This document shows positions 22,291 to 30,843 of a stretch of 32,425 nt of DNA, piece after piece. The stretch comes from an uncultured Mycoplasmatota bacterium. GTDB lineage: Bacteria; Bacillota_I; Bacilli_A; RF39; UBA660. How positions within the stretch are numbered: the stretch's first letter is position 1; each line of letters begins with the position of its first letter. A program made the position numbers and the translations under genes. Below the pieces are notes generated by a model. That model was not told the DNA's origin, made no database searches, and worked only from the letters and a program-made list of their open reading frames with translations. The stretch covers positions 1 through 32,425 of the forward strand of contig CAMJBC010000010.1 of NCBI GenBank assembly GCA_946403755.1, given 5' to 3'.

Positions 22291-24021
22291 ATGCAAAAGT
22301 TAAAAAATTTTAAATTAATTCTTTATTATTTAAGAAATGATAAATTTAAAATGTTCTTGTATGTTATCTTAGTATTATTTACGTATATACCAGCCTTATT
22401 TTCAGCATATTTTTGGGGTAAAGCATTAGAACAATTACTAGCTAAATCAGTAGAAGGCTTTGTCCTATATCTAGGCATATGGATTGCTGTATATATAGTA
22501 TGTTTTACTATAGTGCAATACTTTAAAGACAAATTATATAATTATTTAGAAATTAAATTTACTGAAAATGTAACAATTGATTTATATAAAAAGATTGATA
22601 AACTACCAGCTATTGCTTTTGAAGATATTGGGGTTGGAGAATATATAAATCGTCTACACAATGATACAGATAGAGTAATGTCATTACTTAGTAGTTTAAT
22701 TAAATTAATATGTAAATCTTTAGTAGTTATATTTGTTGTAATTGTGTGTTTTAATATATCACTATTATTAGGAACAGAAATTGTTGTATTCGCAGTAGTG
22801 ATGGGAATTATATCTTGGTATTTCTTCCCTAAGATTAAAAAGACACAAGAAAATATTAAAAAGGAATCAGATTTATGTATTAAAAAAGCTACAGAGAATA
22901 TTACAGGTATAAGAGAAATAAAAGCATTAGGTATTAAGAATATTATAGAGAAAGATATTATAAGTGTTATTAAAAACTTATTTAAGCAAAATAAAGATAT
23001 TAAATCTTATGAAATAGTATATTATGCTTTAAATAACTTAACATATTTTATCTTAGAGGTTATTATTCTTTATACAGCAGGTAAATTCTTTATAGAAGGA
23101 AAAATTGTATATGCATTATTTACAGTAATACAAACATTTATATGGAGAATAGATGATGTTGTTGAATCAATTTCTGATTTCGGAGTTAATTTCAATAAAA
23201 TATCTGTTTCTTTAAAACGTATAGATGAATTATTAAATAATAGATTATATGAAGATGAAAAGTTCGGAAATAGAGTTTTGAATAAAACAAAGGGAATAAT
23301 TGAATTTAAAAACGTTAAATTTAAATATAGAGAAGATGAAGATTATACTTTAAAAGGTTTAGATTTAAAAATTGAACCTAATAAAAAAGTAGCAATTGTT
23401 GGTAAAAGTGGTAATGGTAAATCAACAATATTTAATTTATTATTAAGATATTTTGATACTAAAGAAGGAGAAATATTAATTGATGGTATTAACATTAAAG
23501 ATTTAACAGAAGATTCATTAAGAAAAAATATTTCTATTATTAGACAATCTCCATTCTTATTTAATGTATCTATATTTGATAATTTTAAATATGTAAAAGA
23601 AAATGTAACATTAGATGAAGTAAGAAAAGTTTGTAAAGAAGCGTATATTGATGAATATATTATGTCTTTACCAAACAAATATGACACAATAATAGGAGAA
23701 GGTGGAGTTAATTTATCTGGTGGTCAAAAACAAAGAATTGCTATTGCTAGAACACTTTTATTAAATACTAAAATTATATTATTTGATGAAGCAACTAGTG
23801 CTCTTGATAATGAATCACAAGAGTATATTAAAAAAACAATAGATTCTTTAGTAAAAGATCATACTATAGTAATAGTTGCTCACAGATTATCAACAATTGT
23901 TGATGCTGATATTATTAATATTATTGATAAAGGTAAATTATCTTCTTATGGAAAACATAATTACTTACTAAAACATTCCAAAGTATATAAGAGTTTATAC
24001 AAAAATGAATCTTTAAATTAA
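22291..24021 (+). CDS. ABC exporter, fused membrane and ATPase domains
   Basis: 576 residues; AAAGAGGTGG ribosome site. The N-terminal half (about 1-310) has the six helices of a type IV ABC exporter. The C-terminal half has Walker A VGKSGNGKSTI (near 371), Q-loop IIRQSPFLFN, signature LSGGQKQR (near 475), Walker B IILFDEATSALD and the switch His in VAHRLST. It works as a dimer exporting drugs, lipids or peptides. There is no N-terminal C39 peptidase, so any peptide substrate would not be trimmed by this protein. The operator palindrome upstream suggests inducible expression. The substrate could be the microprotein, the RiPP made 6 kb upstream, or a toxic compound; the sequence does not decide. 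Confidence 0.88.
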   Translation: MQKLKNFKLILYYLRNDKFKMFLYVILVLFTYIPALFSAYFWGKALEQLLAKSVEGFVLYLGIWIAVYIVCFTIVQYFKDKLYNYLEIKFTENVTIDLYKKIDKLPAIAFEDIGVGEYINRLHNDTDRVMSLLSSLIKLICKSLVVIFVVIVCFNISLLLGTEIVVFAVVMGIISWYFFPKIKKTQENIKKESDLCIKKATENITGIREIKALGIKNIIEKDIISVIKNLFKQNKDIKSYEIVYYALNNLTYFILEVIILYTAGKFFIEGKIVYALFTVIQTFIWRIDDVVESISDFGVNFNKISVSLKRIDELLNNRLYEDEKFGNRVLNKTKGIIEFKNVKFKYREDEDYTLKGLDLKIEPNKKVAIVGKSGNGKSTIFNLLLRYFDTKEGEILIDGINIKDLTEDSLRKNISIIRQSPFLFNVSIFDNFKYVKENVTLDEVRKVCKEAYIDEYIMSLPNKYDTIIGEGGVNLSGGQKQRIAIARTLLLNTKIILFDEATSALDNESQEYIKKTIDSLVKDHTIVIVAHRLSTIVDADIINIIDKGKLSSYGKHNYLLKHSKVYKSLYKNESLN

Positions 24022-24023
24022 AT

Positions 24024-24046
24024 AAAAAGTAACTAAGTTACTTTTT
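24024..24046 (+). terminator. Rho-independent terminator
   Basis: AAAAAGTAAC (24024-24033), loop TAA, GTTACTTTTT (24037-24046). Confidence 0.8.
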
Positions 24047-24055
24047 ATTTTTTTA

Positions 24056-24064
24056 TGATATAAT
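24056..24064 (+). promoter_or_regulatory. Extended -10 promoter of the HEPN-like gene
   Basis: TGA then TATAAT (24059-24064), 20 bases before the ATG and just after a terminator. Confidence 0.5.
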
Positions 24065-24084
24065 TATCATAGAATGGAGTATGT

Positions 24085-25590
24085 ATGAGAGACAAGGATT
24101 ATGCAATTACAAGAGCACAAAAATTTGCCCATGATACATTAAATGATAAACCTATTTTGGGTAATGTAGGTGATTTTATTCTTTTAGCAATATCTAGATT
24201 TTTATTATTAAAAGAACGTATCGTAATAAAAGATTTTAATAGCAAAGTCTTATTTTTTAATGTGGTAAATGACATGAAATATTTTTATGCTATAAGATTA
24301 CTAGTAGATGCAGTAGAAAAAAGAAATCCTATTATAGCTGAACCTGGTCTTAGTGTTAGCTTAATTCCTAAATCTTATAATGATAATCCAGAAAATGATT
24401 TTATAAAAGAATATATTTTAAAGTTTCATAAAATAAGAGATTCTTTAGCTCATGGTCATTATGATATAGATTATACTAATGGAATAATAATGATTAGAAA
24501 TACTAGAAAGAAAACAGTTAATGGAAAAGAACAAACTGAGTATAGTGTTGATTGTGATTTAAGATTAGCTGATTTTGAAGCATTTAATACTTTTTATGAT
24601 AGGCCAAATATTTCTTATGATGAAGCAACTAAAAAAATAAATCAAGATAGAGAAAGATATAAACTTAGTCCACTTAATAATAGAGGAGTAAGAAATATTA
24701 AGAAATATAGATATTTTCAATGTTTATATAAGTTTGATTTAAAACATGCTCGTATTATAGTTAGAATGTCTCCAATTATGTCTGATTCTTTAGATAGTCC
24801 TGATTTAAAAAATAATCCATTACAATTAGCAGCAAATGATAATATAAAAATATCATCAGTATATAATTATCTACAAACATTTTTTTCAAATAGAATTGAA
24901 ACTGTTTTAGGTGATACTGATGAATCAAAAAATATAGCAATTGGTTCTTTTAGAATGTCAAAAGCAAAATATTCATTTAAGAATAATGAAGATTTTAATA
25001 GAAAAGTAGATTTAATAGTTGAAGAATTAAAATCTCGTGCTAAAGCTTATAAAAAAAGTATGGAGTTATATAGTGAAAACTCTCATGCAGGTGTACTAAT
25101 TCATATAAATGAAAAAACTGAAAAATTTTATGAAAGTATGTTACATCATTTTTCAGATATTAATAAAATTATTATTGGATCAATTAGAAATGGAATAGAA
25201 CATGGAAATGTAGATTGTCATGATAGAGAAATGGTTATATTTAATGATGGTAGTTCTAAACAAGTAATAGATGATAAACAATTAACAACTGATAATACAG
25301 GTAGTTTATTTGCTATGTCAGCAGACCCTCAATACTTATGTGATGTTGTAGATGGTTTATATGAATTAACAAAATTAAATCCTGATATGGAAAAAATACC
25401 ATCACTTGGTTTTCATGAAATGTTAGAAGAATTAGAATATATATTAAAAATATCTGGTAAAAATAAAGAATTTATAGAATTTATGCAAGTATATAGAGAA
25501 GCAATGGCTTTATATAATACAGCTATTAAAGAAAAACAAACTGATTTAGTTACTGTTCTAAAAAATGTAGCTAATCAAAAGTCTAGATAA
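24085..25590 (+). CDS. Protein with two HEPN-like RxxxxH motifs
   Basis: 501 residues, soluble, ribosome site TGGAGT. Two segments have the form of HEPN ribonuclease active sites: KIRDSLAHGH with Arg118 and His123, and SIRNGIEHGN with Arg368 and His373. In each, a polar residue (Asp, Asn) follows the Arg and a helix precedes the motif, as in known HEPN domains. The chain could thus hold two HEPN domains, at about 30-130 and 310-380. HEPN proteins are common as toxins, abortive-infection effectors and RNA-processing factors. No nucleotidyltransferase antitoxin is adjacent; the only neighbour is a small gene 53 bases on. Nuclease activity is inferred from motifs only. Confidence 0.55.
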   Translation: MRDKDYAITRAQKFAHDTLNDKPILGNVGDFILLAISRFLLLKERIVIKDFNSKVLFFNVVNDMKYFYAIRLLVDAVEKRNPIIAEPGLSVSLIPKSYNDNPENDFIKEYILKFHKIRDSLAHGHYDIDYTNGIIMIRNTRKKTVNGKEQTEYSVDCDLRLADFEAFNTFYDRPNISYDEATKKINQDRERYKLSPLNNRGVRNIKKYRYFQCLYKFDLKHARIIVRMSPIMSDSLDSPDLKNNPLQLAANDNIKISSVYNYLQTFFSNRIETVLGDTDESKNIAIGSFRMSKAKYSFKNNEDFNRKVDLIVEELKSRAKAYKKSMELYSENSHAGVLIHINEKTEKFYESMLHHFSDINKIIIGSIRNGIEHGNVDCHDREMVIFNDGSSKQVIDDKQLTTDNTGSLFAMSADPQYLCDVVDGLYELTKLNPDMEKIPSLGFHEMLEELEYILKISGKNKEFIEFMQVYREAMALYNTAIKEKQTDLVTVLKNVANQKSR

Positions 25591-25603
25591 TAAATTAAAT
25601 AAA

Positions 25604-25612
25604 TGGTATAAT
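25604..25612 (+). promoter_or_regulatory. Extended -10 promoter of the small gene at 25644
   Basis: TGG then TATAAT (25607-25612), 31 bases before the ATG; separate from the HEPN-like gene's promoter. Confidence 0.5.
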
Positions 25613-25643
25613 TTTTATATGATAGAAAGAATAGGTGACTAAT

Positions 25644-25940
25644 ATGTATTATTATTTTAATTATTCTTTTTTAGAAGATAAATTAATTAGCCATTATAAA
25701 ACTAAAACATTAATTCAAGCAATTGATTGCTTTGGAAAAGAAATGCATAGTAATATTTATAGAATAAGAGATATTATATTAAACAAATTGGTTTATTTTA
25801 ATAGTAATGAAGTAATGAAAGGCATAGAATTATTGAATCTAAATTCAGATGAAACAATTAAGTGTTTCTTTAATGTTGAAGCTTCATTTGAAGATAAAAA
25901 AGATTTAATAAAATATATAAAAGAAAAGAAAAATAAATAG
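25644..25940 (+). CDS. Small Cro/DUF739-like putative DNA-binding protein
   Basis: 98 residues from ATG 25644, set by AGGTGA; an in-frame GTG at 25635 lies in the site. The layout FNYSFLEDKLISHYKTKTLIQAIDCFG, then SNEVMKGIELLNLNSDETIKCFF, resembles phage DUF739/Cro-like helix-turn-helix proteins, which start with a similar FNYSKL motif and end with an EI...LL.L..EEI..YFF motif. The turn region here is diverged, so DNA binding is uncertain. Its position after the HEPN-like gene could make it a regulator or antitoxin, but it has its own promoter and terminator. Confidence 0.5.
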   Translation: MYYYFNYSFLEDKLISHYKTKTLIQAIDCFGKEMHSNIYRIRDIILNKLVYFNSNEVMKGIELLNLNSDETIKCFFNVEASFEDKKDLIKYIKEKKNK

Positions 25941-25960
25941 CAAGTTATCTTGCTTTTTTT
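25939..25960 (+). terminator. Rho-independent terminator
   Basis: AGCAAG (25939-25944), loop TTAT, CTTGCT (25949-25954), then six T. Confidence 0.85.
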
Positions 25961-25978
25961 CTTGAAAACTCATATAAT
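25950..25978 (+). promoter_or_regulatory. Possible promoter of the histidine kinase pair
   Basis: -35-like TTGCTT (25950-25955) lies within the terminator 3' arm, followed by a 17-base spacer and a perfect TATAAT (25973-25978). The ATG is 36 bases on. Confidence 0.5.
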
Positions 25979-26014
25979 TATTAATATAGGAAAATAGGCA
26001 GAAAGGGAAGTGAA

Positions 26015-27865
26015 ATGATGTACCATAGAATCTTTTCAAGTATAGGATTTCCATTGTGCTCATTATTTTTTGTTATCTTTATTGTATTAATGTATTTAAA
26101 CAAAAAAAGATACAAAAATATTGAAAATACAATATTTATATCATTATTAACACTTTCTTTTTGTTGTATATTTTCAGAATTTTTATACGTTTATTTTTTA
26201 AGTTCAGAGACTGCTAGTGAAATAGTAAGAATAGTTTCTTGTAAAATGTTTTTAATATTCATGATTACATGGATAATGGCTTTTTGTTTATATTTGTTAG
26301 CTTTATTAACAAAGAATCAAGATCCAGATATTAAAAGAACTAAAAGAAGAAAGATATTTCCAGTCGCACTGTTATTAGAAATAATATCAGTTATTTTAGT
26401 GTGCTTCTTAAGTATAGATACTACATCTAGTAGTAATAATGTATATAACTTTGCTGGTGATGCTACATTAGTTGCTTATGTATTAGGTGGCTTTGATATT
26501 TTACTTGCATTATATACTATAGCATTTAGACCAGATTTAGTTAAAAAGGGTCAAAGAATGATAATGGGGTTAGCTATACTTTTTGTAGCAGTAACATTAT
26601 TATTACAATTCTTATTTCCTGCATTAGACTATAATATTCAAAACTTTCAATTTACTTTACTTTTACTAGCACTTTATTTGACATTAGAAAATCAAGATAA
26701 CAAATTATTAACAGAACATGAAGAACAAAAAGCTCAAGCAGAAGAAGCTAATAAAGAACAAACAGAATTCTTAACAAGTATGTCACATGAAATAAGAACA
26801 CCAATGAATACAATAATTGGATTTAGTGATGCTTTAATAAGAGAAGGCGCTACTAATGAAGAAGTTGTAAGAAGAGATGTTAAAAATATTCATAGTGCTG
26901 CTATTACATTATTAGATTTAATAAATAATATTCTAGATTTATCAAGAATGGAATCAGAACAAGAAAAAATAATTGAAAAAGAATTCAATACACAAGATGT
27001 TGCTATTGAATTAGATACAAGTGTTAAAAATAAAATTGAAAATAAAGATATTGAATATAGTATAACTATTGATCCTAATTTACCTCAAACTATGAAAGGT
27101 GATTATGTAAAAGTAAATAAAATAGTTTGTAATTTAGTAGGTAATATTATTAACTATACTAATGATGGTAGTATTGCTATAAGAATAGGATTTGTAAAAA
27201 CAGATGGTAGTGACTGTAGTTTATATTTTGAAGTATCAAGTAATGGTAGTGAGATACCTCAAGATGAATATGAAAAATATTATTTAAATGAGGAAGAAAA
27301 TAATAAAATAAATACTTATGCTTTAGAATTACATGTTGCTAGATTATATGCCCAAATGCTTGATTCTAAAGTTGAAACAGTTAAAGCAGATAGATTCAAT
27401 ATTGGATATAAAGTAGAAATACCATTACAAATAATTAATCCAACTCCAATAGGAGATATATCTGGATTGTTAGCTAAAGATGAAGAAATAAAGGATGTAA
27501 CTTTTGAAAATAAAAAAGCATTAATAGTAGATGATAATACTATTAATATTAAATTAATAGAAAGATTCTTAACTGAATTAAAATTCAATGTAGAATCTGT
27601 TACAAGTGGAAATGAATGTATAGAAAAAATTAAAACAAATGATTATGACATCATATTTTTAGATCATATGATGCCTATTAAAGATGGAATTCAAACATTA
27701 AGCGAAATGAGAGATTTAAAAGCTAATATGCCACCAGTAATAGCATTAACAGCTAATTCATATGCTGGTGTAAAAGAATTCTATGTAAATAACGGTTTTA
27801 AAGATTATATAGCAAAACCAGTTAATAGAGGAGATTTAATAAATTTAATAAGTAAATATTTATAA
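26015..27865 (+). CDS. Hybrid histidine kinase with degenerate ATP-binding domain
   Basis: 616 residues. About six or seven membrane helices occupy residues 1-225, a 7TM-type sensor region. A HisKA domain with FLTSMSHEIRTP (His258) follows, then an ATPase-like domain, then a receiver with ALIVDDN, Asp550 in IFLDHMMP and a C-terminal AKPV Lys. The ATPase domain keeps an Asn of the N-box (CNLVGNIINYT). Where the partner gene has DTGFGI it has SNGSEI, and where the partner has GTGLGL it has TYALEL. The G1 Asp/Gly and the G2 glycines are lost, so autophosphorylation is doubtful. It is likely a pseudokinase or phospho-acceptor partner of the next protein, 15 bases downstream. AGGGA precedes ATGATG; start 26015 or 26018. 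Confidence 0.85.
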   Translation: MMYHRIFSSIGFPLCSLFFVIFIVLMYLNKKRYKNIENTIFISLLTLSFCCIFSEFLYVYFLSSETASEIVRIVSCKMFLIFMITWIMAFCLYLLALLTKNQDPDIKRTKRRKIFPVALLLEIISVILVCFLSIDTTSSSNNVYNFAGDATLVAYVLGGFDILLALYTIAFRPDLVKKGQRMIMGLAILFVAVTLLLQFLFPALDYNIQNFQFTLLLLALYLTLENQDNKLLTEHEEQKAQAEEANKEQTEFLTSMSHEIRTPMNTIIGFSDALIREGATNEEVVRRDVKNIHSAAITLLDLINNILDLSRMESEQEKIIEKEFNTQDVAIELDTSVKNKIENKDIEYSITIDPNLPQTMKGDYVKVNKIVCNLVGNIINYTNDGSIAIRIGFVKTDGSDCSLYFEVSSNGSEIPQDEYEKYYLNEEENNKINTYALELHVARLYAQMLDSKVETVKADRFNIGYKVEIPLQIINPTPIGDISGLLAKDEEIKDVTFENKKALIVDDNTINIKLIERFLTELKFNVESVTSGNECIEKIKTNDYDIIFLDHMMPIKDGIQTLSEMRDLKANMPPVIALTANSYAGVKEFYVNNGFKDYIAKPVNRGDLINLISKYL

Positions 27866-27880
27866 GAAAGGAGGAAAACT

Positions 27881-29731
27881 ATGGTACCTAAAGTAATATT
27901 AACAATTGGTAGTTTATTATTCTTGTCATTGTTATTAGTAACATATTATTCAAAGAAGTTTAAACTTAAATTGAATAATAGAATATATAGATATTTGATA
28001 GTTCTATCAATTATATTATTAGTAACAGAATTTGCTTATGCAGTTGCGTTCGAAGTAATGAGTAATAAATTTTTATTTGTTGTATTATGGAGATTACACT
28101 GGATATCAGCGATTGTATTATTCTTGTTCATGTATTATTATGTTCTTACTACTATAAAAGATTATCCATATAAAGAACTAGGTGAATTTATTAAAGGTGT
28201 AAAAAGTTGTAAATACTATTCATTATTTACTCTTGTATGTATCATAGTATTTATATTCCTTCCTTTTACAGATATGACAATTGATACATTTAGTTTTATA
28301 CCTGGTACTGCTGCATATTTCTGTGTAGGATATTTTTCAGTAACAATGGCTATTATTATTGTAGAAGTACAAAAGACAGGTAAAGTTCCAGCAGGAGCTA
28401 AATTAGCATTCCTTGGTTCAATAGTATCAATGGTATTAGTTACAATACTTCAACTATTATATCCAGAAATATCATTCTTTGATTTATTAGATACACTTGT
28501 AATTTTCTTCTTTTATTTCTTAATTGAAAATCCAGATTTAAGATTAATTGAAGAAATAGATGAACTTAAACTTACTGTTGAAAGAAGTAGTAAAGCTAAA
28601 AGTGATTTCTTATCTAATATGTCACATGAAATTAGAAGCCCAATGAATGCTATTATTGGATTTAGTGAAACAATAATAGCTGATAAAACATTTGATAGTA
28701 ATAAAGTATTAAATGATATTAATCATATAAAATCATCTAGTAAAAACTTACTTGATATTATTGATAATATTTTAGATATTTCTAAGATTGAAACTGGAAC
28801 AGATACTATTGAAAGTAAGAATTATTCATTAAAAGAATTATTAATAGATTGGACTGGAATAGTTGAAACAAGATTAGAAGGTAAAAAGATTAAATTTATT
28901 CTTGAAGCAGAACAAAATCTTCCTTCTAAGTATGTAGGAGATTCTACTAAGATATTCCAAATAGTATTAAATATTCTAACTAATGCAGTTAAATATACTG
29001 AAGTAGGTAGAATTAAAATGATACTTATAGGTGAAAGATTAAGTGATTCAGTTGTTAAATTAAAATTTAAAGTTTCTGATACAGGTTTTGGAATTAAGAA
29101 AGAAGATTATGGTAAAGTATTCCAAAAATTCTCTAGACTAGATCAAGCTAAAACAAATGAAATAGAAGGTACTGGTTTAGGACTTGTATTATCTAAAAGA
29201 TATACTGAATTAATGGGTGGAAAGATTTGGTTTGAAAGTGAGTATGGTGCTGGAACAACATTTTATTTAGAAATACCACAAAGAGTACTTGATAATACAC
29301 CTATAGGAAATATTAATGAAAGTATTGAAGAGTCTAATAATCGTCAATTATTAGATTGCACTGGTACTAAAGTATTAGTTGTTGATGATGATGAATTAAA
29401 TCAAAAAGTTACAAAGAGATTACTAAGTGCATATAATATTACAGTAGAAACAATTAGTGATCCAGAAGAATGTATATACAAGATTAAAGCTGGCGAACAA
29501 TATGACTTAATATTCTTAGATCATATTATGCATAATATGAGTGGTGTAGAATTATTAAAAGTATTAAAAGGTTTACCAGGTTATAAAATTCCTCCAGTTG
29601 TAATGCTTACTGCTAATGCTATTACTGGTGTTAGAGAACAATATTTAAAAGAAGGTTTTGATGAATATTTATCTAAACCAATTGATATAAATGAATTAGA
29701 TAAAGTAGTAAATGTATTTTTAAAAAAATAG
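27881..29731 (+). CDS. Hybrid histidine kinase, intact
   Basis: 616 residues, the same length as its upstream neighbour; AAAGGAGG ribosome site. A multi-helix membrane region (1-220) is followed by a HisKA domain with FLSNMSHEIRSP (His249). The HATPase domain is complete: ILTNAVKYT N-box, VSDTGFGI G1 box, FSRLD F-box and EGTGLGL G2 box. The C-terminal receiver has VLVVDDDE, Asp547 in IFLDHIMHNMSG, and Lys in SKPID. It probably phosphorylates its own receiver and perhaps that of the degenerate partner. No separate response regulator with an output domain is encoded nearby, so the final target is unknown. The ABC-2 operon follows from its own promoter. Confidence 0.92.
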   Translation: MVPKVILTIGSLLFLSLLLVTYYSKKFKLKLNNRIYRYLIVLSIILLVTEFAYAVAFEVMSNKFLFVVLWRLHWISAIVLFLFMYYYVLTTIKDYPYKELGEFIKGVKSCKYYSLFTLVCIIVFIFLPFTDMTIDTFSFIPGTAAYFCVGYFSVTMAIIIVEVQKTGKVPAGAKLAFLGSIVSMVLVTILQLLYPEISFFDLLDTLVIFFFYFLIENPDLRLIEEIDELKLTVERSSKAKSDFLSNMSHEIRSPMNAIIGFSETIIADKTFDSNKVLNDINHIKSSSKNLLDIIDNILDISKIETGTDTIESKNYSLKELLIDWTGIVETRLEGKKIKFILEAEQNLPSKYVGDSTKIFQIVLNILTNAVKYTEVGRIKMILIGERLSDSVVKLKFKVSDTGFGIKKEDYGKVFQKFSRLDQAKTNEIEGTGLGLVLSKRYTELMGGKIWFESEYGAGTTFYLEIPQRVLDNTPIGNINESIEESNNRQLLDCTGTKVLVVDDDELNQKVTKRLLSAYNITVETISDPEECIYKIKAGEQYDLIFLDHIMHNMSGVELLKVLKGLPGYKIPPVVMLTANAITGVREQYLKEGFDEYLSKPIDINELDKVVNVFLKK

Positions 29732-29733
29732 TA

Positions 29734-29762
29734 TTTACAAATAAATAATTGTTTGTTATAAT
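29734..29762 (+). promoter_or_regulatory. Promoter of the ABC-2 transporter operon
   Basis: -35 TTTACA (29734-29739), 17-base spacer, -10 TATAAT (29757-29762). A second -35-like TTGACA at 29782-29787 has only a poor -10 (ATTTAT, 29805-29810). Confidence 0.65.
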
Positions 29763-29784
29763 CGATTTTAACAAGCAGAATTTG

Positions 29785-29834
29785 ACACATATTGATTTTT
29801 GAAAATTTATTTCATAATTATTATGTGTTTTTTT
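29785..29834 (+). promoter_or_regulatory. Weak attenuator-like hairpin in the ABC-2 leader
   Basis: ACACATA (29785-29791) can pair with TATGTGT (29822-29828), followed by a run of T to 29834, but the 30-base loop is long. It lies between promoter and ATG, so if it terminates it would be regulatory. Confidence 0.35.
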
Positions 29835-29859
29835 GTTTGTTAAAAGAAAGGAGTGAAGA

Positions 29860-30843
29860 ATGTCGTACATCAATGTTGATGGCATAAGCAAAACCTTTAA
29901 AGTTGCTAAAAGGAATAGTGGATTAAAAGCAGCTTTGAAGTCTTTTTTCAAAAGAGAATATGTATCTATTGACGCTGTCAAAGATATATCATTTCAAATT
30001 GAAAAAGGTGAAATTGTTGGTTATATTGGTCCAAATGGTGCTGGAAAAAGTACAACTATTAAAATGTTAAGTGGGATTTTATTACCAACCGCTGGAAGCA
30101 TAAAAGTTAATAATCTTGATCCTTTTAAGGACAGAAAAAAATATGTTTCTAAAATAGGTGTTGTTTTTGGGCAACGTAGTCAGTTAGCTTGGGACATACC
30201 TGCGGAAGATACCTTTGATTTACTAAAAGATATTTATCGATTAGAAGACAAAGAGTATCAAAAAACTAAACAAGAGTTAATAGAGTTACTAAATATTTCA
30301 CAAATAATTAAGAAACCCGTTAGATCTCTTAGTTTAGGAGAAAGAATGAGGTGTGAGATAGCAGCATCGTTATTACATAGGCCAAACATCTTATTTTTAG
30401 ATGAACCTACAATAGGTTTAGATGCTGTAAGTAAAAAAGTAATTAGGGACTTTATTCTTAAACTTAATAAAGAAAGAAAAGTTACAGTTATTTTAACTAC
30501 ACATGATATGCAAGATATTGCTTCTCTTGCTAAAAGAATTATTCTTATTGGCAAAGGGCAAATTTTATACGACGGATCACTTGAAAAATTAAAATCCAAA
30601 TATGGTAGTTTTAAGAGTGTAATTGTTAACACAAAGCAAACCATTAAGGAAATTAAAATGAAAGGAGTTATTAGTAAAAAGAAAATCGATGGTGGATATA
30701 ATTTCATTATTGATTCTAATTTGATAACAGTTTCTAAATTTATTAATCATCTAACTAGTAAATACCAAGTAGAAGATATAGATATAGAAAATGAACAAAT
30801 AGATGATGTAATCTTAAAATTATATCAATATTATCAGATATGA
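29860..30843 (+). CDS. ABC-2 type transporter ATPase (COG4586-like)
   Basis: 327 residues; AAAGGAGTGA ribosome site. Walker A GPNGAGKST, Q-loop VVFGQRSQLAWD, signature LSLGERMRC, Walker B ILFLDEPTIGLD and the switch His in LTTHDMQD are all present. The tail (about 240-327) is the extra C-terminal domain of this subgroup. The stop TGA overlaps the next ATG by four bases, so the ATPase and permeases are made together. The coding sequence uses more C and G at third positions than the genes around it (for example GCG, GAC, CCC codons), a possible sign of acquisition. Confidence 0.93.
   Translation: MSYINVDGISKTFKVAKRNSGLKAALKSFFKREYVSIDAVKDISFQIEKGEIVGYIGPNGAGKSTTIKMLSGILLPTAGSIKVNNLDPFKDRKKYVSKIGVVFGQRSQLAWDIPAEDTFDLLKDIYRLEDKEYQKTKQELIELLNISQIIKKPVRSLSLGERMRCEIAASLLHRPNILFLDEPTIGLDAVSKKVIRDFILKLNKERKVTVILTTHDMQDIASLAKRIILIGKGQILYDGSLEKLKSKYGSFKSVIVNTKQTIKEIKMKGVISKKKIDGGYNFIIDSNLITVSKFINHLTSKYQVEDIDIENEQIDDVILKLYQYYQI

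Noticed and set aside
24085-25590. Cas13-like effector because of two RxxxxH motifs
   Set aside because: Only 501 residues, far shorter than Cas13; no repeats, spacers or cas1/cas2 in the window.
29673-29981. Minus-strand frame spanning the ABC-2 promoter
   Set aside because: It overlaps the kinase 3' end, the promoter and the ATPase start, and its product is low-complexity with no ribosome site.
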